From Brenneria roseae subsp. roseae (GTDB lineage Bacteria > Pseudomonadota > Gammaproteobacteria > Enterobacterales > Enterobacteriaceae): a DNA stretch of 36,349 nt. The stretch is from positions 1-36,349 of the forward strand of contig NZ_KZ819042.1 of the NCBI RefSeq assembly GCF_003115845.1, given 5' to 3'. The translations under genes were made by a program, and so were the position numbers. Of this stretch, positions 17,151 through 27,832 are shown piece after piece. Below the pieces are notes generated by a model. That model did no database searches. It was not told where the DNA came from and saw nothing but the letters and a program-made list of their open reading frames with translations. Every line of letters starts with the position of its first letter. Positions within the stretch are counted from its first letter, which is position 1.

Positions 17151-18629
17151 TTAACCCGCGACAGCGATACGTTTCATATCCGTCATATAGCCACGCAGTT
17201 TACGACCAACCGCTTCAATCGGGTGGTTGCGGATCGCTTCGTTAACGTCACGCAGTTGCGCGTTATCTACCTCGGTCGCGGCAACGGCTTTGCCCAGATC
17301 GCCCGGTTGCAGTGAAGCCATGAACTTCTCTTTCAGCAACGGAACGGCGGCGTTCGCGAACAGGTAGTTACCGTACTCCGCGGTATCAGAGATAACCACG
17401 TTCATTTCATACAGGCGCTTACGAGCGATGGTATTGGCAATCAGCGGCAGTTCGTGCAGTGATTCGTAGTAGGCGGATTCTTCAATGATGCCCGCGCTGA
17501 CCATGGTTTCAAATGCCAGCTCAACGCCGGCTTTCACCATGGCGATCATCAGCACGCCATTATCAAAATATTCCTGCTCGGAGATTTTACCGTCAAACTG
17601 CGGCGCGTTTTCAAACGCTGTTTTGCCGGTTTCTTCACGCCAGGTCAGCAGCTTAACGTCGTCGTTCGCCCAGTCAGCCATCATGCCGCTGGAAAATTCA
17701 CCGGAAATGATGTCATCCATGTGTTTCTGGAACAGCGGCGCCATAATCTCTTTCAGCTGTTCAGACAACGCGTAGGCACGCAGTTTCGCCGGGTTGGACA
17801 GCCGGTCCATCATCAGCGTGATACCGCCTTGTTTCAGCGCTTCAGTAATGGTTTCCCAACCGAACTGAATCAGTTTTTCCGCATAGGCAGCGTCAACGCC
17901 ATCGGCAACCAGTTTGTCGAAGCTCAGCAGAGAACCCGCCTGCAACATACCGCACAGGATAGTCTGTTCGCCCATCAGGTCGGATTTTACTTCGGCAACG
18001 AAAGAAGATTGCAGCACACCGGCACGGTGGCCACCGGTTGCCGCCGCCCAGGCTTTGGCAATCGCCATGCCTTCGCCTTTCGGATCGTTTTCCGGGTGAA
18101 CCGCGATCAGCGTCGGCACACCAAAACCACGCTTGTATTCTTCACGCACTTCGGTACCCGGACACTTCGGCGCCACCATCACTACCGTGATGTCTTTACG
18201 AATCTGCTCGCCAACTTCAACAATGTTGAAACCATGGGAGTAACCCAGCGCCGCCCCTTGCTTCATCAGTGGCTGAACAGCCTGAACCACGGCGGAGTGC
18301 TGTTTGTCTGGCGTCAGGTTAACCACCAGATCGGCTTGAGGAATCAGTTCTTCGTAGGTACCAACGGTAAAACCGTTTTCAGTGGCTTTACGCCATGAAG
18401 CACGTTTCTCGGCAATGGCTTCCTGACGCAGCGCATAAGCGATATCCAGACCGGAGTCACGCATGTTCAGGCCCTGGTTCAGGCCCTGAGCGCCACAGCC
18501 GACAATCACCACTTTTTTACCTTTCAGGTAGCTCGCTTCATCGGCGAATTCATCACGTCCCATAAAACGACACTTGCCTAATTGCGCCAACTGCTGACGC
18601 AGGTTCAATGTGTTGAAATAGTTAGCCAT
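17151..18629 (-). CDS. ilvC: Ketol-acid reductoisomerase (class II)
   Basis: Second common enzyme of isoleucine and valine synthesis: NADPH- and magnesium-dependent isomerisation and reduction of acetolactate or acetohydroxybutyrate. The 492-residue protein is the long class II form (E. coli 491 aa), with the Rossmann glycine motif GCGAQG at 44-49 and duplicated knotted C-terminal domains. The open frame continues 55 codons upstream, but the ATG at 18629 has GGAG seven bases before it and gives the E. coli start MANYFNTL. Transcription is divergent from ilvY, which activates it with acetolactate/acetohydroxybutyrate as inducer in E. coli. Confidence 0.98.
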   Translation of the reverse strand: MANYFNTLNLRQQLAQLGKCRFMGRDEFADEASYLKGKKVVIVGCGAQGLNQGLNMRDSGLDIAYALRQEAIAEKRASWRKATENGFTVGTYEELIPQADLVVNLTPDKQHSAVVQAVQPLMKQGAALGYSHGFNIVEVGEQIRKDITVVMVAPKCPGTEVREEYKRGFGVPTLIAVHPENDPKGEGMAIAKAWAAATGGHRAGVLQSSFVAEVKSDLMGEQTILCGMLQAGSLLSFDKLVADGVDAAYAEKLIQFGWETITEALKQGGITLMMDRLSNPAKLRAYALSEQLKEIMAPLFQKHMDDIISGEFSSGMMADWANDDVKLLTWREETGKTAFENAPQFDGKISEQEYFDNGVLMIAMVKAGVELAFETMVSAGIIEESAYYESLHELPLIANTIARKRLYEMNVVISDTAEYGNYLFANAAVPLLKEKFMASLQPGDLGKAVAATEVDNAQLRDVNEAIRNHPIEAVGRKLRGYMTDMKRIAVAG

Positions 18630-18696
18630 GTCATGCTCCGTATTCTGTTTTGTTTGTCTGTTATTCGAAGAAAGGTTTCCCGCCAGATGGGAAACA

Positions 18697-18774
18697 ATTA
18701 TAGCGTCCATCATATGACAGGAAATGCGTTGCTTAAATTGATATATTAACAACATCATATTGCAAGATCTGCAA
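18697..18774 (-). promoter_or_regulatory. ilvC promoter and IlvY operator
   Basis: The minus strand carries a perfect -10 box TATAAT (18697-18702). The hexamer 17 bases further upstream (ATTTCC) is a poor -35, as expected for an activator-dependent promoter. Upstream of it, the inverted repeat TTGCA-N5-TGCAA (18760-18774) has the T-N11-A form of a LysR-type binding site and lies between ilvC and ilvY, so it is the likely IlvY operator, 23 bases before the ilvY start. Confidence 0.65.
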
Positions 18775-18797
18775 GGTAAAAACGAGGCTCGCATCGC

Positions 18798-19688
18798 ATG
18801 GATTTACGTGATCTCAAATTATTTCTGCATTTGGCGGAAAGTCGGCACTTTGGCCGTACCGCCAAGGCGATGCACATCAGCCCTTCTACGCTGTCGCGGC
18901 AAATTCAGCGGCTGGAAGAAGACCTGGGCCAAACGTTGTTTCAGCGCGATAACCGCACCGTGCAGCTTACCGATGCCGGGGAACATCTGAAACTGTTCGC
19001 GCAGCAAACGCTGTTGCAATACCAGCAGCTTCGACACGCCATCGGTCAACGCGGTCCATCACTTAGCGGCGAACTGCGAATTTTCTGTTCCGTCACCGCC
19101 GCTTATAGCCATTTACCCCCGATTCTCGATCGCTTCCGCGCCGAGCATCCGCTGGTGGAGATCAAACTGACCACCGGCGATGCCGCCGATGCCGTTGAGA
19201 AAGTCCAGTCAAACGATGCCGATCTTGGCATCGCCGGACACCCGGAAACCTTGCCCGCCAGCGTGGATTTTACGCCTATCGGTAAAATTCCGCTGGTGCT
19301 GATTATCCCCGCGCTGCCATGTCCGGTTCAGACACAGGTTAAAGTCCCCAATCCGGACTGGGCGCAAATTCCGTTTATTTTGCCGGAGCACGGCCCGGTG
19401 CGTAAGCGTATTGACGCGTGGTTCCGCCGCCGCCACATCTCTAATCCACAAATTTATGCCACCGTATCCGGTCATGAGGCGATGGTGTCGATGGTCGCGC
19501 TGGGCTGCGGTATTGCGCTCATTCCGGATGTGGTGTTGGAAAATAGTCCCGAACCGGTGCGCAATCGCGTTTCCGTTTTTGCCGAACAGGCAATGGAACC
19601 CTTTGAACTGGGCGTTTGCGTACAGAAAAAGCGGCTCAGCGAACCGTTAATCGCCGCCTTTTGGGAAACACTACAGGATAAACCATGA
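18798..19688 (+). CDS. ilvY: LysR-type activator IlvY
   Basis: LysR-family regulator that activates ilvC in response to acetohydroxy acid substrates and represses itself. The 296-residue product matches E. coli IlvY (297 aa). It has a winged HTH at about 1-60 ([32 protein letters not shown] region) and a two-lobed effector domain from about 90. It is divergent from ilvC across 168 bp containing the T-N11-A motif. Unlike E. coli, where ilvA lies next, its stop codon overlaps the start of an LprI-like gene (ATGA), so the two are probably cotranscribed. Confidence 0.96.
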   Translation: MDLRDLKLFLHLAESRHFGRTAKAMHISPSTLSRQIQRLEEDLGQTLFQRDNRTVQLTDAGEHLKLFAQQTLLQYQQLRHAIGQRGPSLSGELRIFCSVTAAYSHLPPILDRFRAEHPLVEIKLTTGDAADAVEKVQSNDADLGIAGHPETLPASVDFTPIGKIPLVLIIPALPCPVQTQVKVPNPDWAQIPFILPEHGPVRKRIDAWFRRRHISNPQIYATVSGHEAMVSMVALGCGIALIPDVVLENSPEPVRNRVSVFAEQAMEPFELGVCVQKKRLSEPLIAAFWETLQDKP

Positions 19689-20452
19689 AATTACTGTATA
19701 TCATCGCCGTTGCCAGCCTGATGCTGACATCGCCTGGCAATGGACAAGCGGCCAGCTTTTCCTGCGAGAAGGCGACTACTCAGCAAGAGAAATTAATCTG
19801 CCAAAGCCCGCTGCTCGGCCAGTTGGATAAAGAATTATCGCAGGAGTGGAAGACGTCCCGCGCATTTTTAACCAACTATGACAACAGTGCGCCACAGGAA
19901 AAAGCGCTCAATCAGTTTCAACGCAGCTGGCTCGGTTCGCGCGATCTTTGCAAGGATGAAGACTGCCTGCGTCAGCGCTACCAGCAACAGCTCAACCGAT
20001 TACGTTACCTCAATCAAATTGCTCAGCATGCGCTTCCGGCGCCGATAACCCCGGTAAAAACCGCGGCCTGTTTTCACGGTAGCTTCAGTTACGTTTACAC
20101 CATGCAAAAATTATCCGATGAGGAATACCGCAATCTGGGTGAATATTTTAGAGAGATGTATGACCAGAAAGCGCCGTATCACGCCGTCAGTCTGGAAATG
20201 ACCAATCAACGCGGCAAAATTGAAGGCGGTGGCGCCATTGCTTTCCGATACGGCAATAAGCTGGATGACGTGGCGTTCAGCGCTCGTCAGATGAACGAGA
20301 CACAGGCAATCGGTAAAAGTGAAGGCAGTTTTGAAGGACAGGTCAAGATCTTGCTCACCTGCCTGGATGACGATCATATGCAGATCGCCACCTTCGATAG
20401 CGCCGGTGAAACCTATCTGTTCAACTACCTGATGGTTCGAGAGAAAACATAA
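19685..20452 (+). CDS. Secreted LprI-like (lysozyme inhibitor-like) domain protein
   Basis: A 255-residue exported protein. A signal peptide (about 1-23, ending GQAA) precedes a four-cysteine LprI-type domain: Cys27, Cys39, Cys89 and Cys94, with the pattern FSCEKATTQQEKLICQSPLLGQLD typical of the family named after a lysozyme inhibitor. The C-terminal half (about 125-255) has a further cysteine pair and no family that I recognise. The ATG overlaps the ilvY stop by four bases, so translation is probably coupled, an odd pairing of a periplasmic protein with a branched-chain amino acid regulator. Lysozyme inhibition is not assured, because LprI-like domains occur in many periplasmic proteins. 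Confidence 0.7.
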   Translation: MKLLYIIAVASLMLTSPGNGQAASFSCEKATTQQEKLICQSPLLGQLDKELSQEWKTSRAFLTNYDNSAPQEKALNQFQRSWLGSRDLCKDEDCLRQRYQQQLNRLRYLNQIAQHALPAPITPVKTAACFHGSFSYVYTMQKLSDEEYRNLGEYFREMYDQKAPYHAVSLEMTNQRGKIEGGGAIAFRYGNKLDDVAFSARQMNETQAIGKSEGSFEGQVKILLTCLDDDHMQIATFDSAGETYLFNYLMVREKT

Positions 20453-20469
20453 TCAACTCACGTTATTTT

Positions 20470-21219
20470 CTAGCGTTCAAACCATTTGTCCGCAGAGAAT
20501 GCATGCGATCCTGACGCCTCCGTTTCCTGAGCGGCTTTTTTCATGGTCTCGATATTCATCAGGTAGTGATAAAGCGGCTCAAGTTGGGTAAATCCCTGCG
20601 CCAGCGTCGTGACCAAATCAGCGGAGAAAAGCGGCTCCATATCCTGGCTGGTGTGAATAGCGGCGAAAGATTTACGGTTATACCAGTTGGCCAACGCTGG
20701 CGACAGGTCTTTAATCAGCGGGCGTTTATAACTTTCCCCTTCCAGTACGAACCTATCCTGTAAGCATTTGGCGACTTCAAGGAATTGCTGCGGGTTACCA
20801 CGCACCGTTTGGCGGAACAATTCCATCGTGTTACGCGTTGCGCTGTAATAACCCAAACCATAACGCCAAAAGTCCGGGGCAATCTCAAAAAAATAGACCG
20901 GCGCATCCGTCCAGTCTTTACGGGTACGCTTGAACGTCAGCCACATCTGGCTGCGGTAGCGTGATTTATCGTGGGAGAATCGCGTGTCACGATGAATGCG
21001 GGACAGTGTTTTACCGATCGCCGGGCGAGTTTCAAAATGATCGTCAATCTGCAACATGGTCAGACTAAGTTCATCAACCAACGCCCGAAAAGGGGCAACG
21101 AGTTGCTCATCGTAAATGCCACGATGTTCATCAAACCAGTCTTTATCATTGTGCTGACGGACCTGCTGCAAAAATGTCAGCCCTTGCTGAGAAAACCCAT
21201 TGAAGTGTGACGCCATCAT
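20470..21219 (-). CDS. DUF2461 family protein
   Basis: A 249-residue soluble protein of the DUF2461/TIGR02453 family, of unknown function. The family pattern is clear: FNGFSQQGLTFLQQVRQHNDKDWFDEH near the N-terminus, then GKTLSRIHRDTRFSHDKSRYR, and PVYFFEIAPDFWRYGLGYY around 105-125. I chose the ATG at 21219 because family members begin a few residues before this FxGF motif. The frame also offers an ATG at 21252, which lacks a ribosome site, and one at 21216. It is convergent with the LprI-like gene and precedes ilvA on the same strand with about 60 bp between ilvA and this promoter region. It is absent from this place in E. coli. Confidence 0.8.
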   Translation of the reverse strand: MMASHFNGFSQQGLTFLQQVRQHNDKDWFDEHRGIYDEQLVAPFRALVDELSLTMLQIDDHFETRPAIGKTLSRIHRDTRFSHDKSRYRSQMWLTFKRTRKDWTDAPVYFFEIAPDFWRYGLGYYSATRNTMELFRQTVRGNPQQFLEVAKCLQDRFVLEGESYKRPLIKDLSPALANWYNRKSFAAIHTSQDMEPLFSADLVTTLAQGFTQLEPLYHYLMNIETMKKAAQETEASGSHAFSADKWFER

Positions 21220-21312
21220 TATTTGCCATCCGTGTTTCCTGCCTGATGGCATAAAGATAACGCGCCCGACAGTGAAACACCACCGGGTGCGTTATTGGAA
21301 CACATTCAATTC

Positions 21313-22857
21313 CTAGCCCGCCAGAAAGAAACGAAAGGCCGGGTTATTGGTTTCATCATGGCACTCATAGCCCAGCGCGTGCAGATGTTGCTCAAACTCC
21401 GGATCGCGCTCGTCCAGTTCAAACGCCGCCAATACGCGGCCAAAATCCGTACCGTGGCTACGATAATGGAAAAGCGAGATATTCCAGTGCGTACCCAGCG
21501 TATGCAGAAATTTCAGCAAAGCGCCCGGCGACTCAGGGAATTCAAAGCTATAGAGCCGCTCCTGCAACGGTTTCGAAGGACGTCCGCCAACCATATAACG
21601 CACGTGCAGCTTCGCCATTTCATCATCAGACAGATCCACGACTTCATAACCGCCCGCAGACAGCTCGGCAATGATTTCCTCACGTTCGGCATAGCCACGC
21701 GTCAGGCGCACACCGACAAAAATGCAGGCATCGTTGGCATTGGCATAGCGGTAGTTGAACTCGGTGACTGAACGGCCGCCCAGCAATTGGCAGAACTTCA
21801 GAAAACTGCCTTTTTTCTCCGGAATGGTGACCGCCAGTAAGGCTTCACGCTGTTCCCCCAGTTCACAACGTTCGGAAACGTAACGCAGACCGTGGAAATT
21901 AACATTGGCGCCGGACAAGATATGCGCCAGACGTTCCCCCTGGATCCGGTGCTGCTGAATGTATTTCTTCATCCCCGCCAGCGCCAGCGCCCCGGACGGT
22001 TCCGCAATCGCACGCACATCTTCAAACAGATCTTTAACCGCCGCGCAAATAGCATCGCTATCAACCGTGATCACATCGTCCAGATATTCCTGGCATAAGC
22101 GGAAGGTTTCATCACCGATGCGCTTCACGGCAACGCCTTCAGCAAACAGACCCACGCGTGGCAGGTCAACAGGGTGTCCGGCGTCCAGAGCCGCCCGCAG
22201 ACAGGCGGAATCTTCTGCTTCCACGCCGATAACCTGAATCTGCGGCATCAGCTGCTTGATCAGCACCGCCACGCCCGCCGCCAGACCGCCGCCGCCGACC
22301 GGCACAAAGACCCGATCCAGATGCGCATCCTGCTGCAATAACTCCATCGCCAGGGTGCCCTGCCCGGCAATCACCGCCGGATGGTCGAATGGCGGCAGGA
22401 AAGTCATATGCTGTTGCTGTGACAACTCAATCGCTTTGGCTTTCGCTTCATCGAAGTTGGCCCCGTGCAGCAACACTTCGCCGCCGAAGCCGCGCACGGC
22501 GTCAACCTTGATATCGGCGGTCGCCACTGGCATCACGATCAACGATTTGATGCCCAGCTTGCTGGAGGACAGGGCTACACCCTGCGCATGGTTACCCGCC
22601 GACGCCGTCACCACACCGTGCGACCGCTGCTCATCGCTTAGCCCGGCCATCATGGCGTAAGCGCCACGCAGCTTGAAGCTGTGCACCGCATGCCGGTCTT
22701 CACGTTTGACCAGAATGATGTTATTCAGCCGTGAAGAAAGTTTATCCATTTTCTCCAGCGGTGTGACCTGTGTGACCTCATAGACCGGCGAACGCAGGAT
22801 CGCCCGCAGGTACTCCGCGCCCCCCGGCGCGGAAGGAAGTGGTTGTGACACTGCCAT
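21313..22857 (-). CDS. ilvA: Threonine deaminase (biosynthetic)
   Basis: PLP enzyme that converts threonine to 2-ketobutyrate and ammonia, the committed step of isoleucine synthesis, inhibited by isoleucine and activated by valine. The 514-residue product equals E. coli IlvA in length. The PLP lysine is Lys62 (HSFKLRGAY), the phosphate-binding loop is GGGGLAAG (about 188), and two ACT-like regulatory domains occupy about 325-514. It is the last gene of the ilvGMEDA operon and starts only five bases after ilvD. Confidence 0.98.
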   Translation of the reverse strand: MAVSQPLPSAPGGAEYLRAILRSPVYEVTQVTPLEKMDKLSSRLNNIILVKREDRHAVHSFKLRGAYAMMAGLSDEQRSHGVVTASAGNHAQGVALSSSKLGIKSLIVMPVATADIKVDAVRGFGGEVLLHGANFDEAKAKAIELSQQQHMTFLPPFDHPAVIAGQGTLAMELLQQDAHLDRVFVPVGGGGLAAGVAVLIKQLMPQIQVIGVEAEDSACLRAALDAGHPVDLPRVGLFAEGVAVKRIGDETFRLCQEYLDDVITVDSDAICAAVKDLFEDVRAIAEPSGALALAGMKKYIQQHRIQGERLAHILSGANVNFHGLRYVSERCELGEQREALLAVTIPEKKGSFLKFCQLLGGRSVTEFNYRYANANDACIFVGVRLTRGYAEREEIIAELSAGGYEVVDLSDDEMAKLHVRYMVGGRPSKPLQERLYSFEFPESPGALLKFLHTLGTHWNISLFHYRSHGTDFGRVLAAFELDERDPEFEQHLHALGYECHDETNNPAFRFFLAG

Positions 22858-22862
22858 TAGAA

Positions 22863-24713
22863 TCAGCCTCCCAGCTTACTCTTATCACGTACGGCGCCTT
22901 TATCGGCGCTGGTCGCCAGACTGGCGTAAGCGCGTAGCGCAAAAGAAACCTGACGGTCACGATTGTGCGGCGTCCAGGCCTGTTCGCCCCTTGCCTCTTC
23001 CGCTTCGCGGCGGCTGGTCAGCTCACTGTCGGCCACATCCAGCACAATGCTGCGATTCGGAATATCGATGGCGATCATGTCACCGTTCTGAACCAGACCA
23101 ATGGTGCCGCCGCTTGCCGCTTCCGGTGAGGCGTGGCCGATGGACAAACCGGAGGTCCCGCCGGAAAAACGACCATCCGTAATCAGCGCACAGCTCTTAC
23201 CTAATCCCATCGACTTCAGGAAGCTGGTCGGATACAACATCTCCTGCATGCCCGGACCGCCTTTCGGCCCTTCGTAGCGGATCACCACGACATCACCGGC
23301 GACGACCTTGCCACCCAGAATCGCTTCAACCGCATCGTCCTGACTTTCATAGACTTTGGCCGGGCCGCGGAACACCAGGCTACCTTTATCGACGCCTGCC
23401 GTTTTCACGATACAGCCGTTTTCCGCCAGATTACCGTACAGCACGGCCAGACCGCCGTCCTGACTGTAGGCAAACTCGCGGGAGCGAATACAGCCTTCCT
23501 GACGATCGGTATCCAACGAATCCCAACGACAGCTTTGCGAGAACGCCTTGGTGGTACGGATGCCCGCCGGACCAGCGGCATACATACTTTTCACGCTGTC
23601 GTCCTGCGTCAACATGACGTCATAGGCTTCCAGCGTTTGCGACAGGGTTTTACCCAGCACGTTATTCACGTCCCGGTTCAGCAAACCCGCTCTGTCCAGT
23701 TCGCCCAGAATACCGATTACCCCACCAGCGCGGTGAACATCTTCCATATGATATTTCTGGGTGCTCGGCGCGACTTTACACAGATGCGGCACCTGACGAG
23801 ACAGACGATCGATATCGGTCATGGTGAAATCGACATCCCCCTCCTGCGCCGAGGCCAGCAGGTGCAATACCGTATTGGTGGATCCGCCCATGGCGATATC
23901 CAACGTCATGGCATTTTCAAACGCGGCTTTATTGGCGATGTTGCGCGGCAACACGCTCTCATCATCCTGCTCGTAATAGCGTTTCGCCAGATTGACAATG
24001 CGTTTACCCGCATTCAGGAACAGTTCCTTACGATCGGTATGCGTCGCCAGCAGTGACCCGTTGCCCGGCTGAGACAGCCCCAGCGCTTCGGTCAGGCAGT
24101 TCATGGAATTCGCGGTAAACATCCCGGAACAGGAACCGCAGGTCGGACAGGCGGAACGTTCAATCTGATCGCTGTCGGCGTCGCTGACATTCGGATTAGC
24201 GCCCTGGATCATGGCATCAACCAGATCCAGCTTGATGATCTGATCGGACAGTTTGGTTTTCCCTGCTTCCATCGGTCCGCCGGAGACAAAAATAACCGGA
24301 ATGTTCAGGCGTAACGACGCCATCAGCATTCCCGGGGTAATTTTGTCGCAGTTGGAAATACACACCATCGCATCGGCGCAGTGCGCATTCACCATGTATT
24401 CCACCGAGTCGGCGATCAATTCACGGGAAGGCAGGGAATAGAGCATGCCGCCATGCCCCATGGCAATACCATCATCAACCGCTATCGTATTGAATTCTTT
24501 CGCTACACCACCGGATGCCTCAATCTGCTCGGCAACCAGTTTTCCCAAATCGCGTAAATGCACATGGCCGGGAACAAACTGGGTGAATGAATTAACCACC
24601 GCGATAATGGGCTTACCAAAATCGTCGTCGGTCATCCCGGTGGCTCGCCACAAGGCTCGGGCACCCGCCATATTACGGCCGTGGGTGGTTGTGGCTGAAC
24701 GGTACTTAGGCAT
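22863..24713 (-). CDS. ilvD: Dihydroxyacid dehydratase
   Basis: Iron-sulphur enzyme that dehydrates dihydroxyacids to the keto acids of valine and isoleucine, the third common step. The 616-residue length is the same as in E. coli. Likely cluster cysteines are Cys122 (CISNCDK) and Cys195 in [11 protein letters not shown] (189-199). It sits between ilvE (69 bases upstream) and ilvA (five bases downstream) in one operon. The cluster makes it sensitive to oxidants, as known for this family. Confidence 0.98.
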   Translation of the reverse strand: MPKYRSATTTHGRNMAGARALWRATGMTDDDFGKPIIAVVNSFTQFVPGHVHLRDLGKLVAEQIEASGGVAKEFNTIAVDDGIAMGHGGMLYSLPSRELIADSVEYMVNAHCADAMVCISNCDKITPGMLMASLRLNIPVIFVSGGPMEAGKTKLSDQIIKLDLVDAMIQGANPNVSDADSDQIERSACPTCGSCSGMFTANSMNCLTEALGLSQPGNGSLLATHTDRKELFLNAGKRIVNLAKRYYEQDDESVLPRNIANKAAFENAMTLDIAMGGSTNTVLHLLASAQEGDVDFTMTDIDRLSRQVPHLCKVAPSTQKYHMEDVHRAGGVIGILGELDRAGLLNRDVNNVLGKTLSQTLEAYDVMLTQDDSVKSMYAAGPAGIRTTKAFSQSCRWDSLDTDRQEGCIRSREFAYSQDGGLAVLYGNLAENGCIVKTAGVDKGSLVFRGPAKVYESQDDAVEAILGGKVVAGDVVVIRYEGPKGGPGMQEMLYPTSFLKSMGLGKSCALITDGRFSGGTSGLSIGHASPEAASGGTIGLVQNGDMIAIDIPNRSIVLDVADSELTSRREAEEARGEQAWTPHNRDRQVSFALRAYASLATSADKGAVRDKSKLGG

Positions 24714-24782
24714 GCTCTTATTACTCCAATAATAACTTAATGGGCGATGGCGGAACGAACCACCGCCTGATTCTATCTATAA

Positions 24783-25709
24783 TTAGGGGTTGACCGGATC
24801 CAACCAGCCCCATTTATCTTCTGTCTCACCGGTAAACAGGCCAAAGAACGCCTGCTGCAATTTTTTCGTGACCGGGCCACATTTACCGATGCCCACCTGA
24901 ATACCATCGACGCTGCGGACCGGCGTGATTTCTGCGGCGGTACCGGACATAAACACTTCATCGGCCAGATAAAGCGATTCGCGCGACAGCACTTGTTCAC
25001 GGATTTCAAAGCCCAGATCTTTTGCCAGTTTAATGATGGCGTCACGCGTAATACCTGGCAGAGCGGAAGAGGTAAACGGCGGCGTAAAAAGAATGCCGTC
25101 TTTGACTTCAAACAGGTTTTCACCCGCGCCTTCAGACACATAGCCATGCACATCCAGCGCAATCCCTTCCTGGTAGCCATGGCGGCGCGCTTCACTCCCC
25201 ACCAGCAGCGAAGAAAGGTAATTGCCGCCCGCTTTCGCTGCGGTCGGGATCGTGTTTGCAGCGACGCGATGCCAGGATGACACCATGGCATCAATCCCCT
25301 GTTCCAGCGCTTCCTCGCCCAGATAAGCGCCCCACGGGAAAGCAGCGATGATCACATCCGTTTTATAACCATCAGGCGGGTTCACCCCCATGCCCACATC
25401 ACCGACGAAAACCAGCGGACGAATATACGCACTGGTCAGATTATTCTTGCGTAGCGTTTCACGGCACGCTTCCATCAGTTCTTCAATGCTTTGCTGCATC
25501 GGCATGCGATAGATTTTTGCCGAATCATGCAAACGCTGCATATGCTCGCGGTGGCGGAACACCACCGGGCCTGTGTGCGAGTCATAACAACGAACGCCTT
25601 CAAACACGGAGGTGCCATAATGCAGCGCGTGCGACATCACGTGTACCTTCGCCTCTGCCCACGGAACCATCTCACCGTTGAACCAAATGTAGTCAGCTTT
25701 CTTGGTCAT
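24783..25709 (-). CDS. ilvE: Branched-chain amino acid aminotransferase
   Basis: Fold-type IV PLP transaminase that performs the last step for valine, leucine and isoleucine using glutamate. The protein has 308 residues (E. coli 309), with the PLP lysine at Lys159 (NTIPTAAKAGGNY) and the class IV signature EGAGENLFEVKDG about 193-205. It is located 32 bases after ilvM in the ilvGMEDA operon. No intrinsic terminator is visible before ilvD. Confidence 0.97.
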   Translation of the reverse strand: MTKKADYIWFNGEMVPWAEAKVHVMSHALHYGTSVFEGVRCYDSHTGPVVFRHREHMQRLHDSAKIYRMPMQQSIEELMEACRETLRKNNLTSAYIRPLVFVGDVGMGVNPPDGYKTDVIIAAFPWGAYLGEEALEQGIDAMVSSWHRVAANTIPTAAKAGGNYLSSLLVGSEARRHGYQEGIALDVHGYVSEGAGENLFEVKDGILFTPPFTSSALPGITRDAIIKLAKDLGFEIREQVLSRESLYLADEVFMSGTAAEITPVRSVDGIQVGIGKCGPVTKKLQQAFFGLFTGETEDKWGWLDPVNP

Positions 25710-25741
25710 TCTTTATTTTCCTTACTTTGTAACTTTGTACG

Positions 25742-26002
25742 TTAAGCACTGATCTGTTGTGTCGCTGTCATTGGTTGAATATCGACATAGGAAATATCGA
25801 GTAATTTACTCAATTGTGCCGACAATAAATCTACCGGACGGTGGCTGGCAACGGTCAGTTCGATATTAATTTGTTCGTCATTCGTCGTGTGTACCATGTT
25901 CATGGCGCAGACTTTAAAACCGCGGTGGCGGGTAACGCGTAATACACGCTCCAGGACTTCGGGACGAAAGCGCGCCTGAATAGAAAGTTGATGATGTATC
26001 AT
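25742..26002 (-). CDS. ilvM: Acetolactate synthase II small (regulatory) subunit
   Basis: An 86-residue ACT-domain subunit that partners IlvG to form acetohydroxyacid synthase II, the valine-insensitive isozyme. The length is one residue less than E. coli IlvM, with the conserved core ETLERVLRVxRHRGF as EVLERVLRVTRHRGF (about 15-29) and INIELTVAS (about 45-53). It begins 42 bases after the ilvG stop with GGAG upstream. Confidence 0.95.
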   Translation of the reverse strand: MIHHQLSIQARFRPEVLERVLRVTRHRGFKVCAMNMVHTTNDEQINIELTVASHRPVDLLSAQLSKLLDISYVDIQPMTATQQISA

Positions 26003-26044
26003 TCTGTTTTTTTCTCCAGCATTTATTCTGTTTTTAGCCAGCCA

Positions 26045-27691
26045 TTACTCGGTTTTATCCAACATCGTTTCATTACCGGCACCGGGCGGAACGAGAGGCC
26101 AGACATTTTCGTATTCATCAATGGAGACATGCAGCAAGTATGGCCCTTCGCTGTTGAACAGGGCATCCAATGCAACATCAATCTGGTCTTTACGGGTGAT
26201 ACGTTGGCCGGGGATATCAAAAGCGCTTGCCAACGTCAGGAAATCAGGATTATCGGAGAGGTCGGTTTCACTATAGCGTTCATCAAAAAATAACTGCTGC
26301 CACTGTCTCACCATGCCTAATCGTTGGTTGTCCAGCAAGACGATTTTCAGCGGCAGGCGTTTTCGCTTGATGGTGCCCAGCTCCTGAACATTCATCATAA
26401 AAGAGCCGTCGCCCGAGATACAGATTACCGTATCCTCCGGGCGGGCAACCTGCGCGCCAACGGCGGCAGGCACGCCAAATCCCATGGTGCCCAGCCCGCT
26501 GGAGGTGATGAAGTTTTCTGGCCGGCTGAATGTCATATGCTGAGCCGCCCACATCTGATGCTGGCCCACATCCGTCGTCACCACGGTTTCCGCGTCCATA
26601 CGATCGGAGATTGCCTTCAGCAAGGCCGGCGCATAAATGGCCTGACCCGGATGATCATAGCGCCATGGATATTCCGCCTTCATCATCGAAGCTTGCTGTT
26701 GCCATTCGGCGATGTTCAGCGATTGTTGCAGCGCGGGCAACAGCACTTTCAGGTCACCCTGCAACGCCACATTAGCCTGGCGCAACTTACTCAGCTCAGC
26801 CGGATCGATATCCAGATGAATCACCCTGGCATGAGGCGCAAAGGCGCTCAGTTTGCCAGTAACGCGATCGTCAAAACGAGCCCCGACGGCAATCAGCAGG
26901 TCACACTGCTGCACCATCAGGTTAGCGGCTTTCGTACCATGCATGCCAATCATGCCCAGGTAGCAGGGATGCCCGGCGTCAACACTCCCCAGCCCTTTCA
27001 GCGTGACGACCGAAGGCATATTGGTGATGGCCAGAAACTCACGCAGGGCGGGAACCGCCTGCGCCATACCGACGCCGCCGCCGGCGTACAGCATCGGTTT
27101 TTTCGCCTGCGACAGCATGTCACGCGCCAGCTCAATATCCTGAGCCGGGAAATCAAAATCGTTGTCGACAGGGGCAAAATGCGGAGTGAAATCCCCGACG
27201 GCCAGCTGAATATCTTTAGGAATATCCACCAGCACCGGGCCGGGACGGCCGCTACAGGCAATCGCAAACGCTTCGGCCATCACCTCAGGCAACGACTCCA
27301 GCGACTCAACCAGGAAACTGTGTTTGGTACAGGCCAGAGACAGCCCTAAAACGTCGATCTCCTGAAAGGCATCCGTACCGATCAGCGCCGAACCGACCTG
27401 ACCCGTGATAGCGACAACGGGAACAGAATCCAGCAAAGCATCGGCCAGACCGGTGATCAAATTGGTTGCGCCAGGACCTGATGTGGCAATACAAACGCCA
27501 ACTTTCCCTGTTGCTCGGGCATAACCAATTGCCGCCATTGCTGCGCCTTGTTCATGACGGCACAGGAGATGTTTTACGCCGCCGTCATAAAGTGCATCAT
27601 AGACGGGCATTATTGCGCCCCCCGGATAACCGAAGACAGTTTCCACTCCCTGCGTTCGCAACGCTTGTACCACCCACTGAGCCCCATTCAT
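26045..27691 (-). CDS. ilvG: Acetolactate synthase II large (catalytic) subunit, intact
   Basis: Thiamine-diphosphate enzyme that makes acetolactate or acetohydroxybutyrate from pyruvate and a second keto acid. All 548 codons are open, unlike the frameshifted ilvG of E. coli K-12. Visible are the TPP-activating glutamate Glu47 (CRHEQGAAM), the FAD-domain region, and the TPP/magnesium motif GDGSFMMN followed by [14 protein letters not shown]. The start has GGGGAAA upstream. Transcription comes from the ilvL leader 140 bases upstream through an attenuator. Confidence 0.98.
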   Translation of the reverse strand: MNGAQWVVQALRTQGVETVFGYPGGAIMPVYDALYDGGVKHLLCRHEQGAAMAAIGYARATGKVGVCIATSGPGATNLITGLADALLDSVPVVAITGQVGSALIGTDAFQEIDVLGLSLACTKHSFLVESLESLPEVMAEAFAIACSGRPGPVLVDIPKDIQLAVGDFTPHFAPVDNDFDFPAQDIELARDMLSQAKKPMLYAGGGVGMAQAVPALREFLAITNMPSVVTLKGLGSVDAGHPCYLGMIGMHGTKAANLMVQQCDLLIAVGARFDDRVTGKLSAFAPHARVIHLDIDPAELSKLRQANVALQGDLKVLLPALQQSLNIAEWQQQASMMKAEYPWRYDHPGQAIYAPALLKAISDRMDAETVVTTDVGQHQMWAAQHMTFSRPENFITSSGLGTMGFGVPAAVGAQVARPEDTVICISGDGSFMMNVQELGTIKRKRLPLKIVLLDNQRLGMVRQWQQLFFDERYSETDLSDNPDFLTLASAFDIPGQRITRKDQIDVALDALFNSEGPYLLHVSIDEYENVWPLVPPGAGNETMLDKTE

Positions 27692-27780
27692 AGTTATTTC
27701 CCCGACATCTTGTGGGAATAACAGAATTTTATGCTACTGTTCATGTTCTGTTCCTTTACGTTAACTATTGCGCCCAACAA

Positions 27781-27808
27781 AAAACCCCCGACCTTACGGT
27801 GCGGGGGT
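27781..27808 (-). terminator. ilvGMEDA attenuator terminator
   Basis: On the minus strand a G/C-rich hairpin (CCCCCGCACC paired with GGTCGGGGG, one bulged base, GTAA loop) is followed by TTTTTT. It lies about 25 bases after the ilvL stop and 90 before ilvG. Translation of the leader decides whether it forms, giving multivalent control by Ile, Leu and Val as in E. coli. Confidence 0.9.
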
Positions 27809-27832
27809 TTTTCTTGAATTCGGGCTTGATTT

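Noticed and set aside
17721-18398. 225-codon plus-strand open frame
   Set aside because: It lies wholly antisense within ilvC and resembles no protein family.
26324-27349. 341-codon plus-strand open frame
   Set aside because: It is antisense to ilvG, with no ribosome site and a composition typical of a shadow frame.
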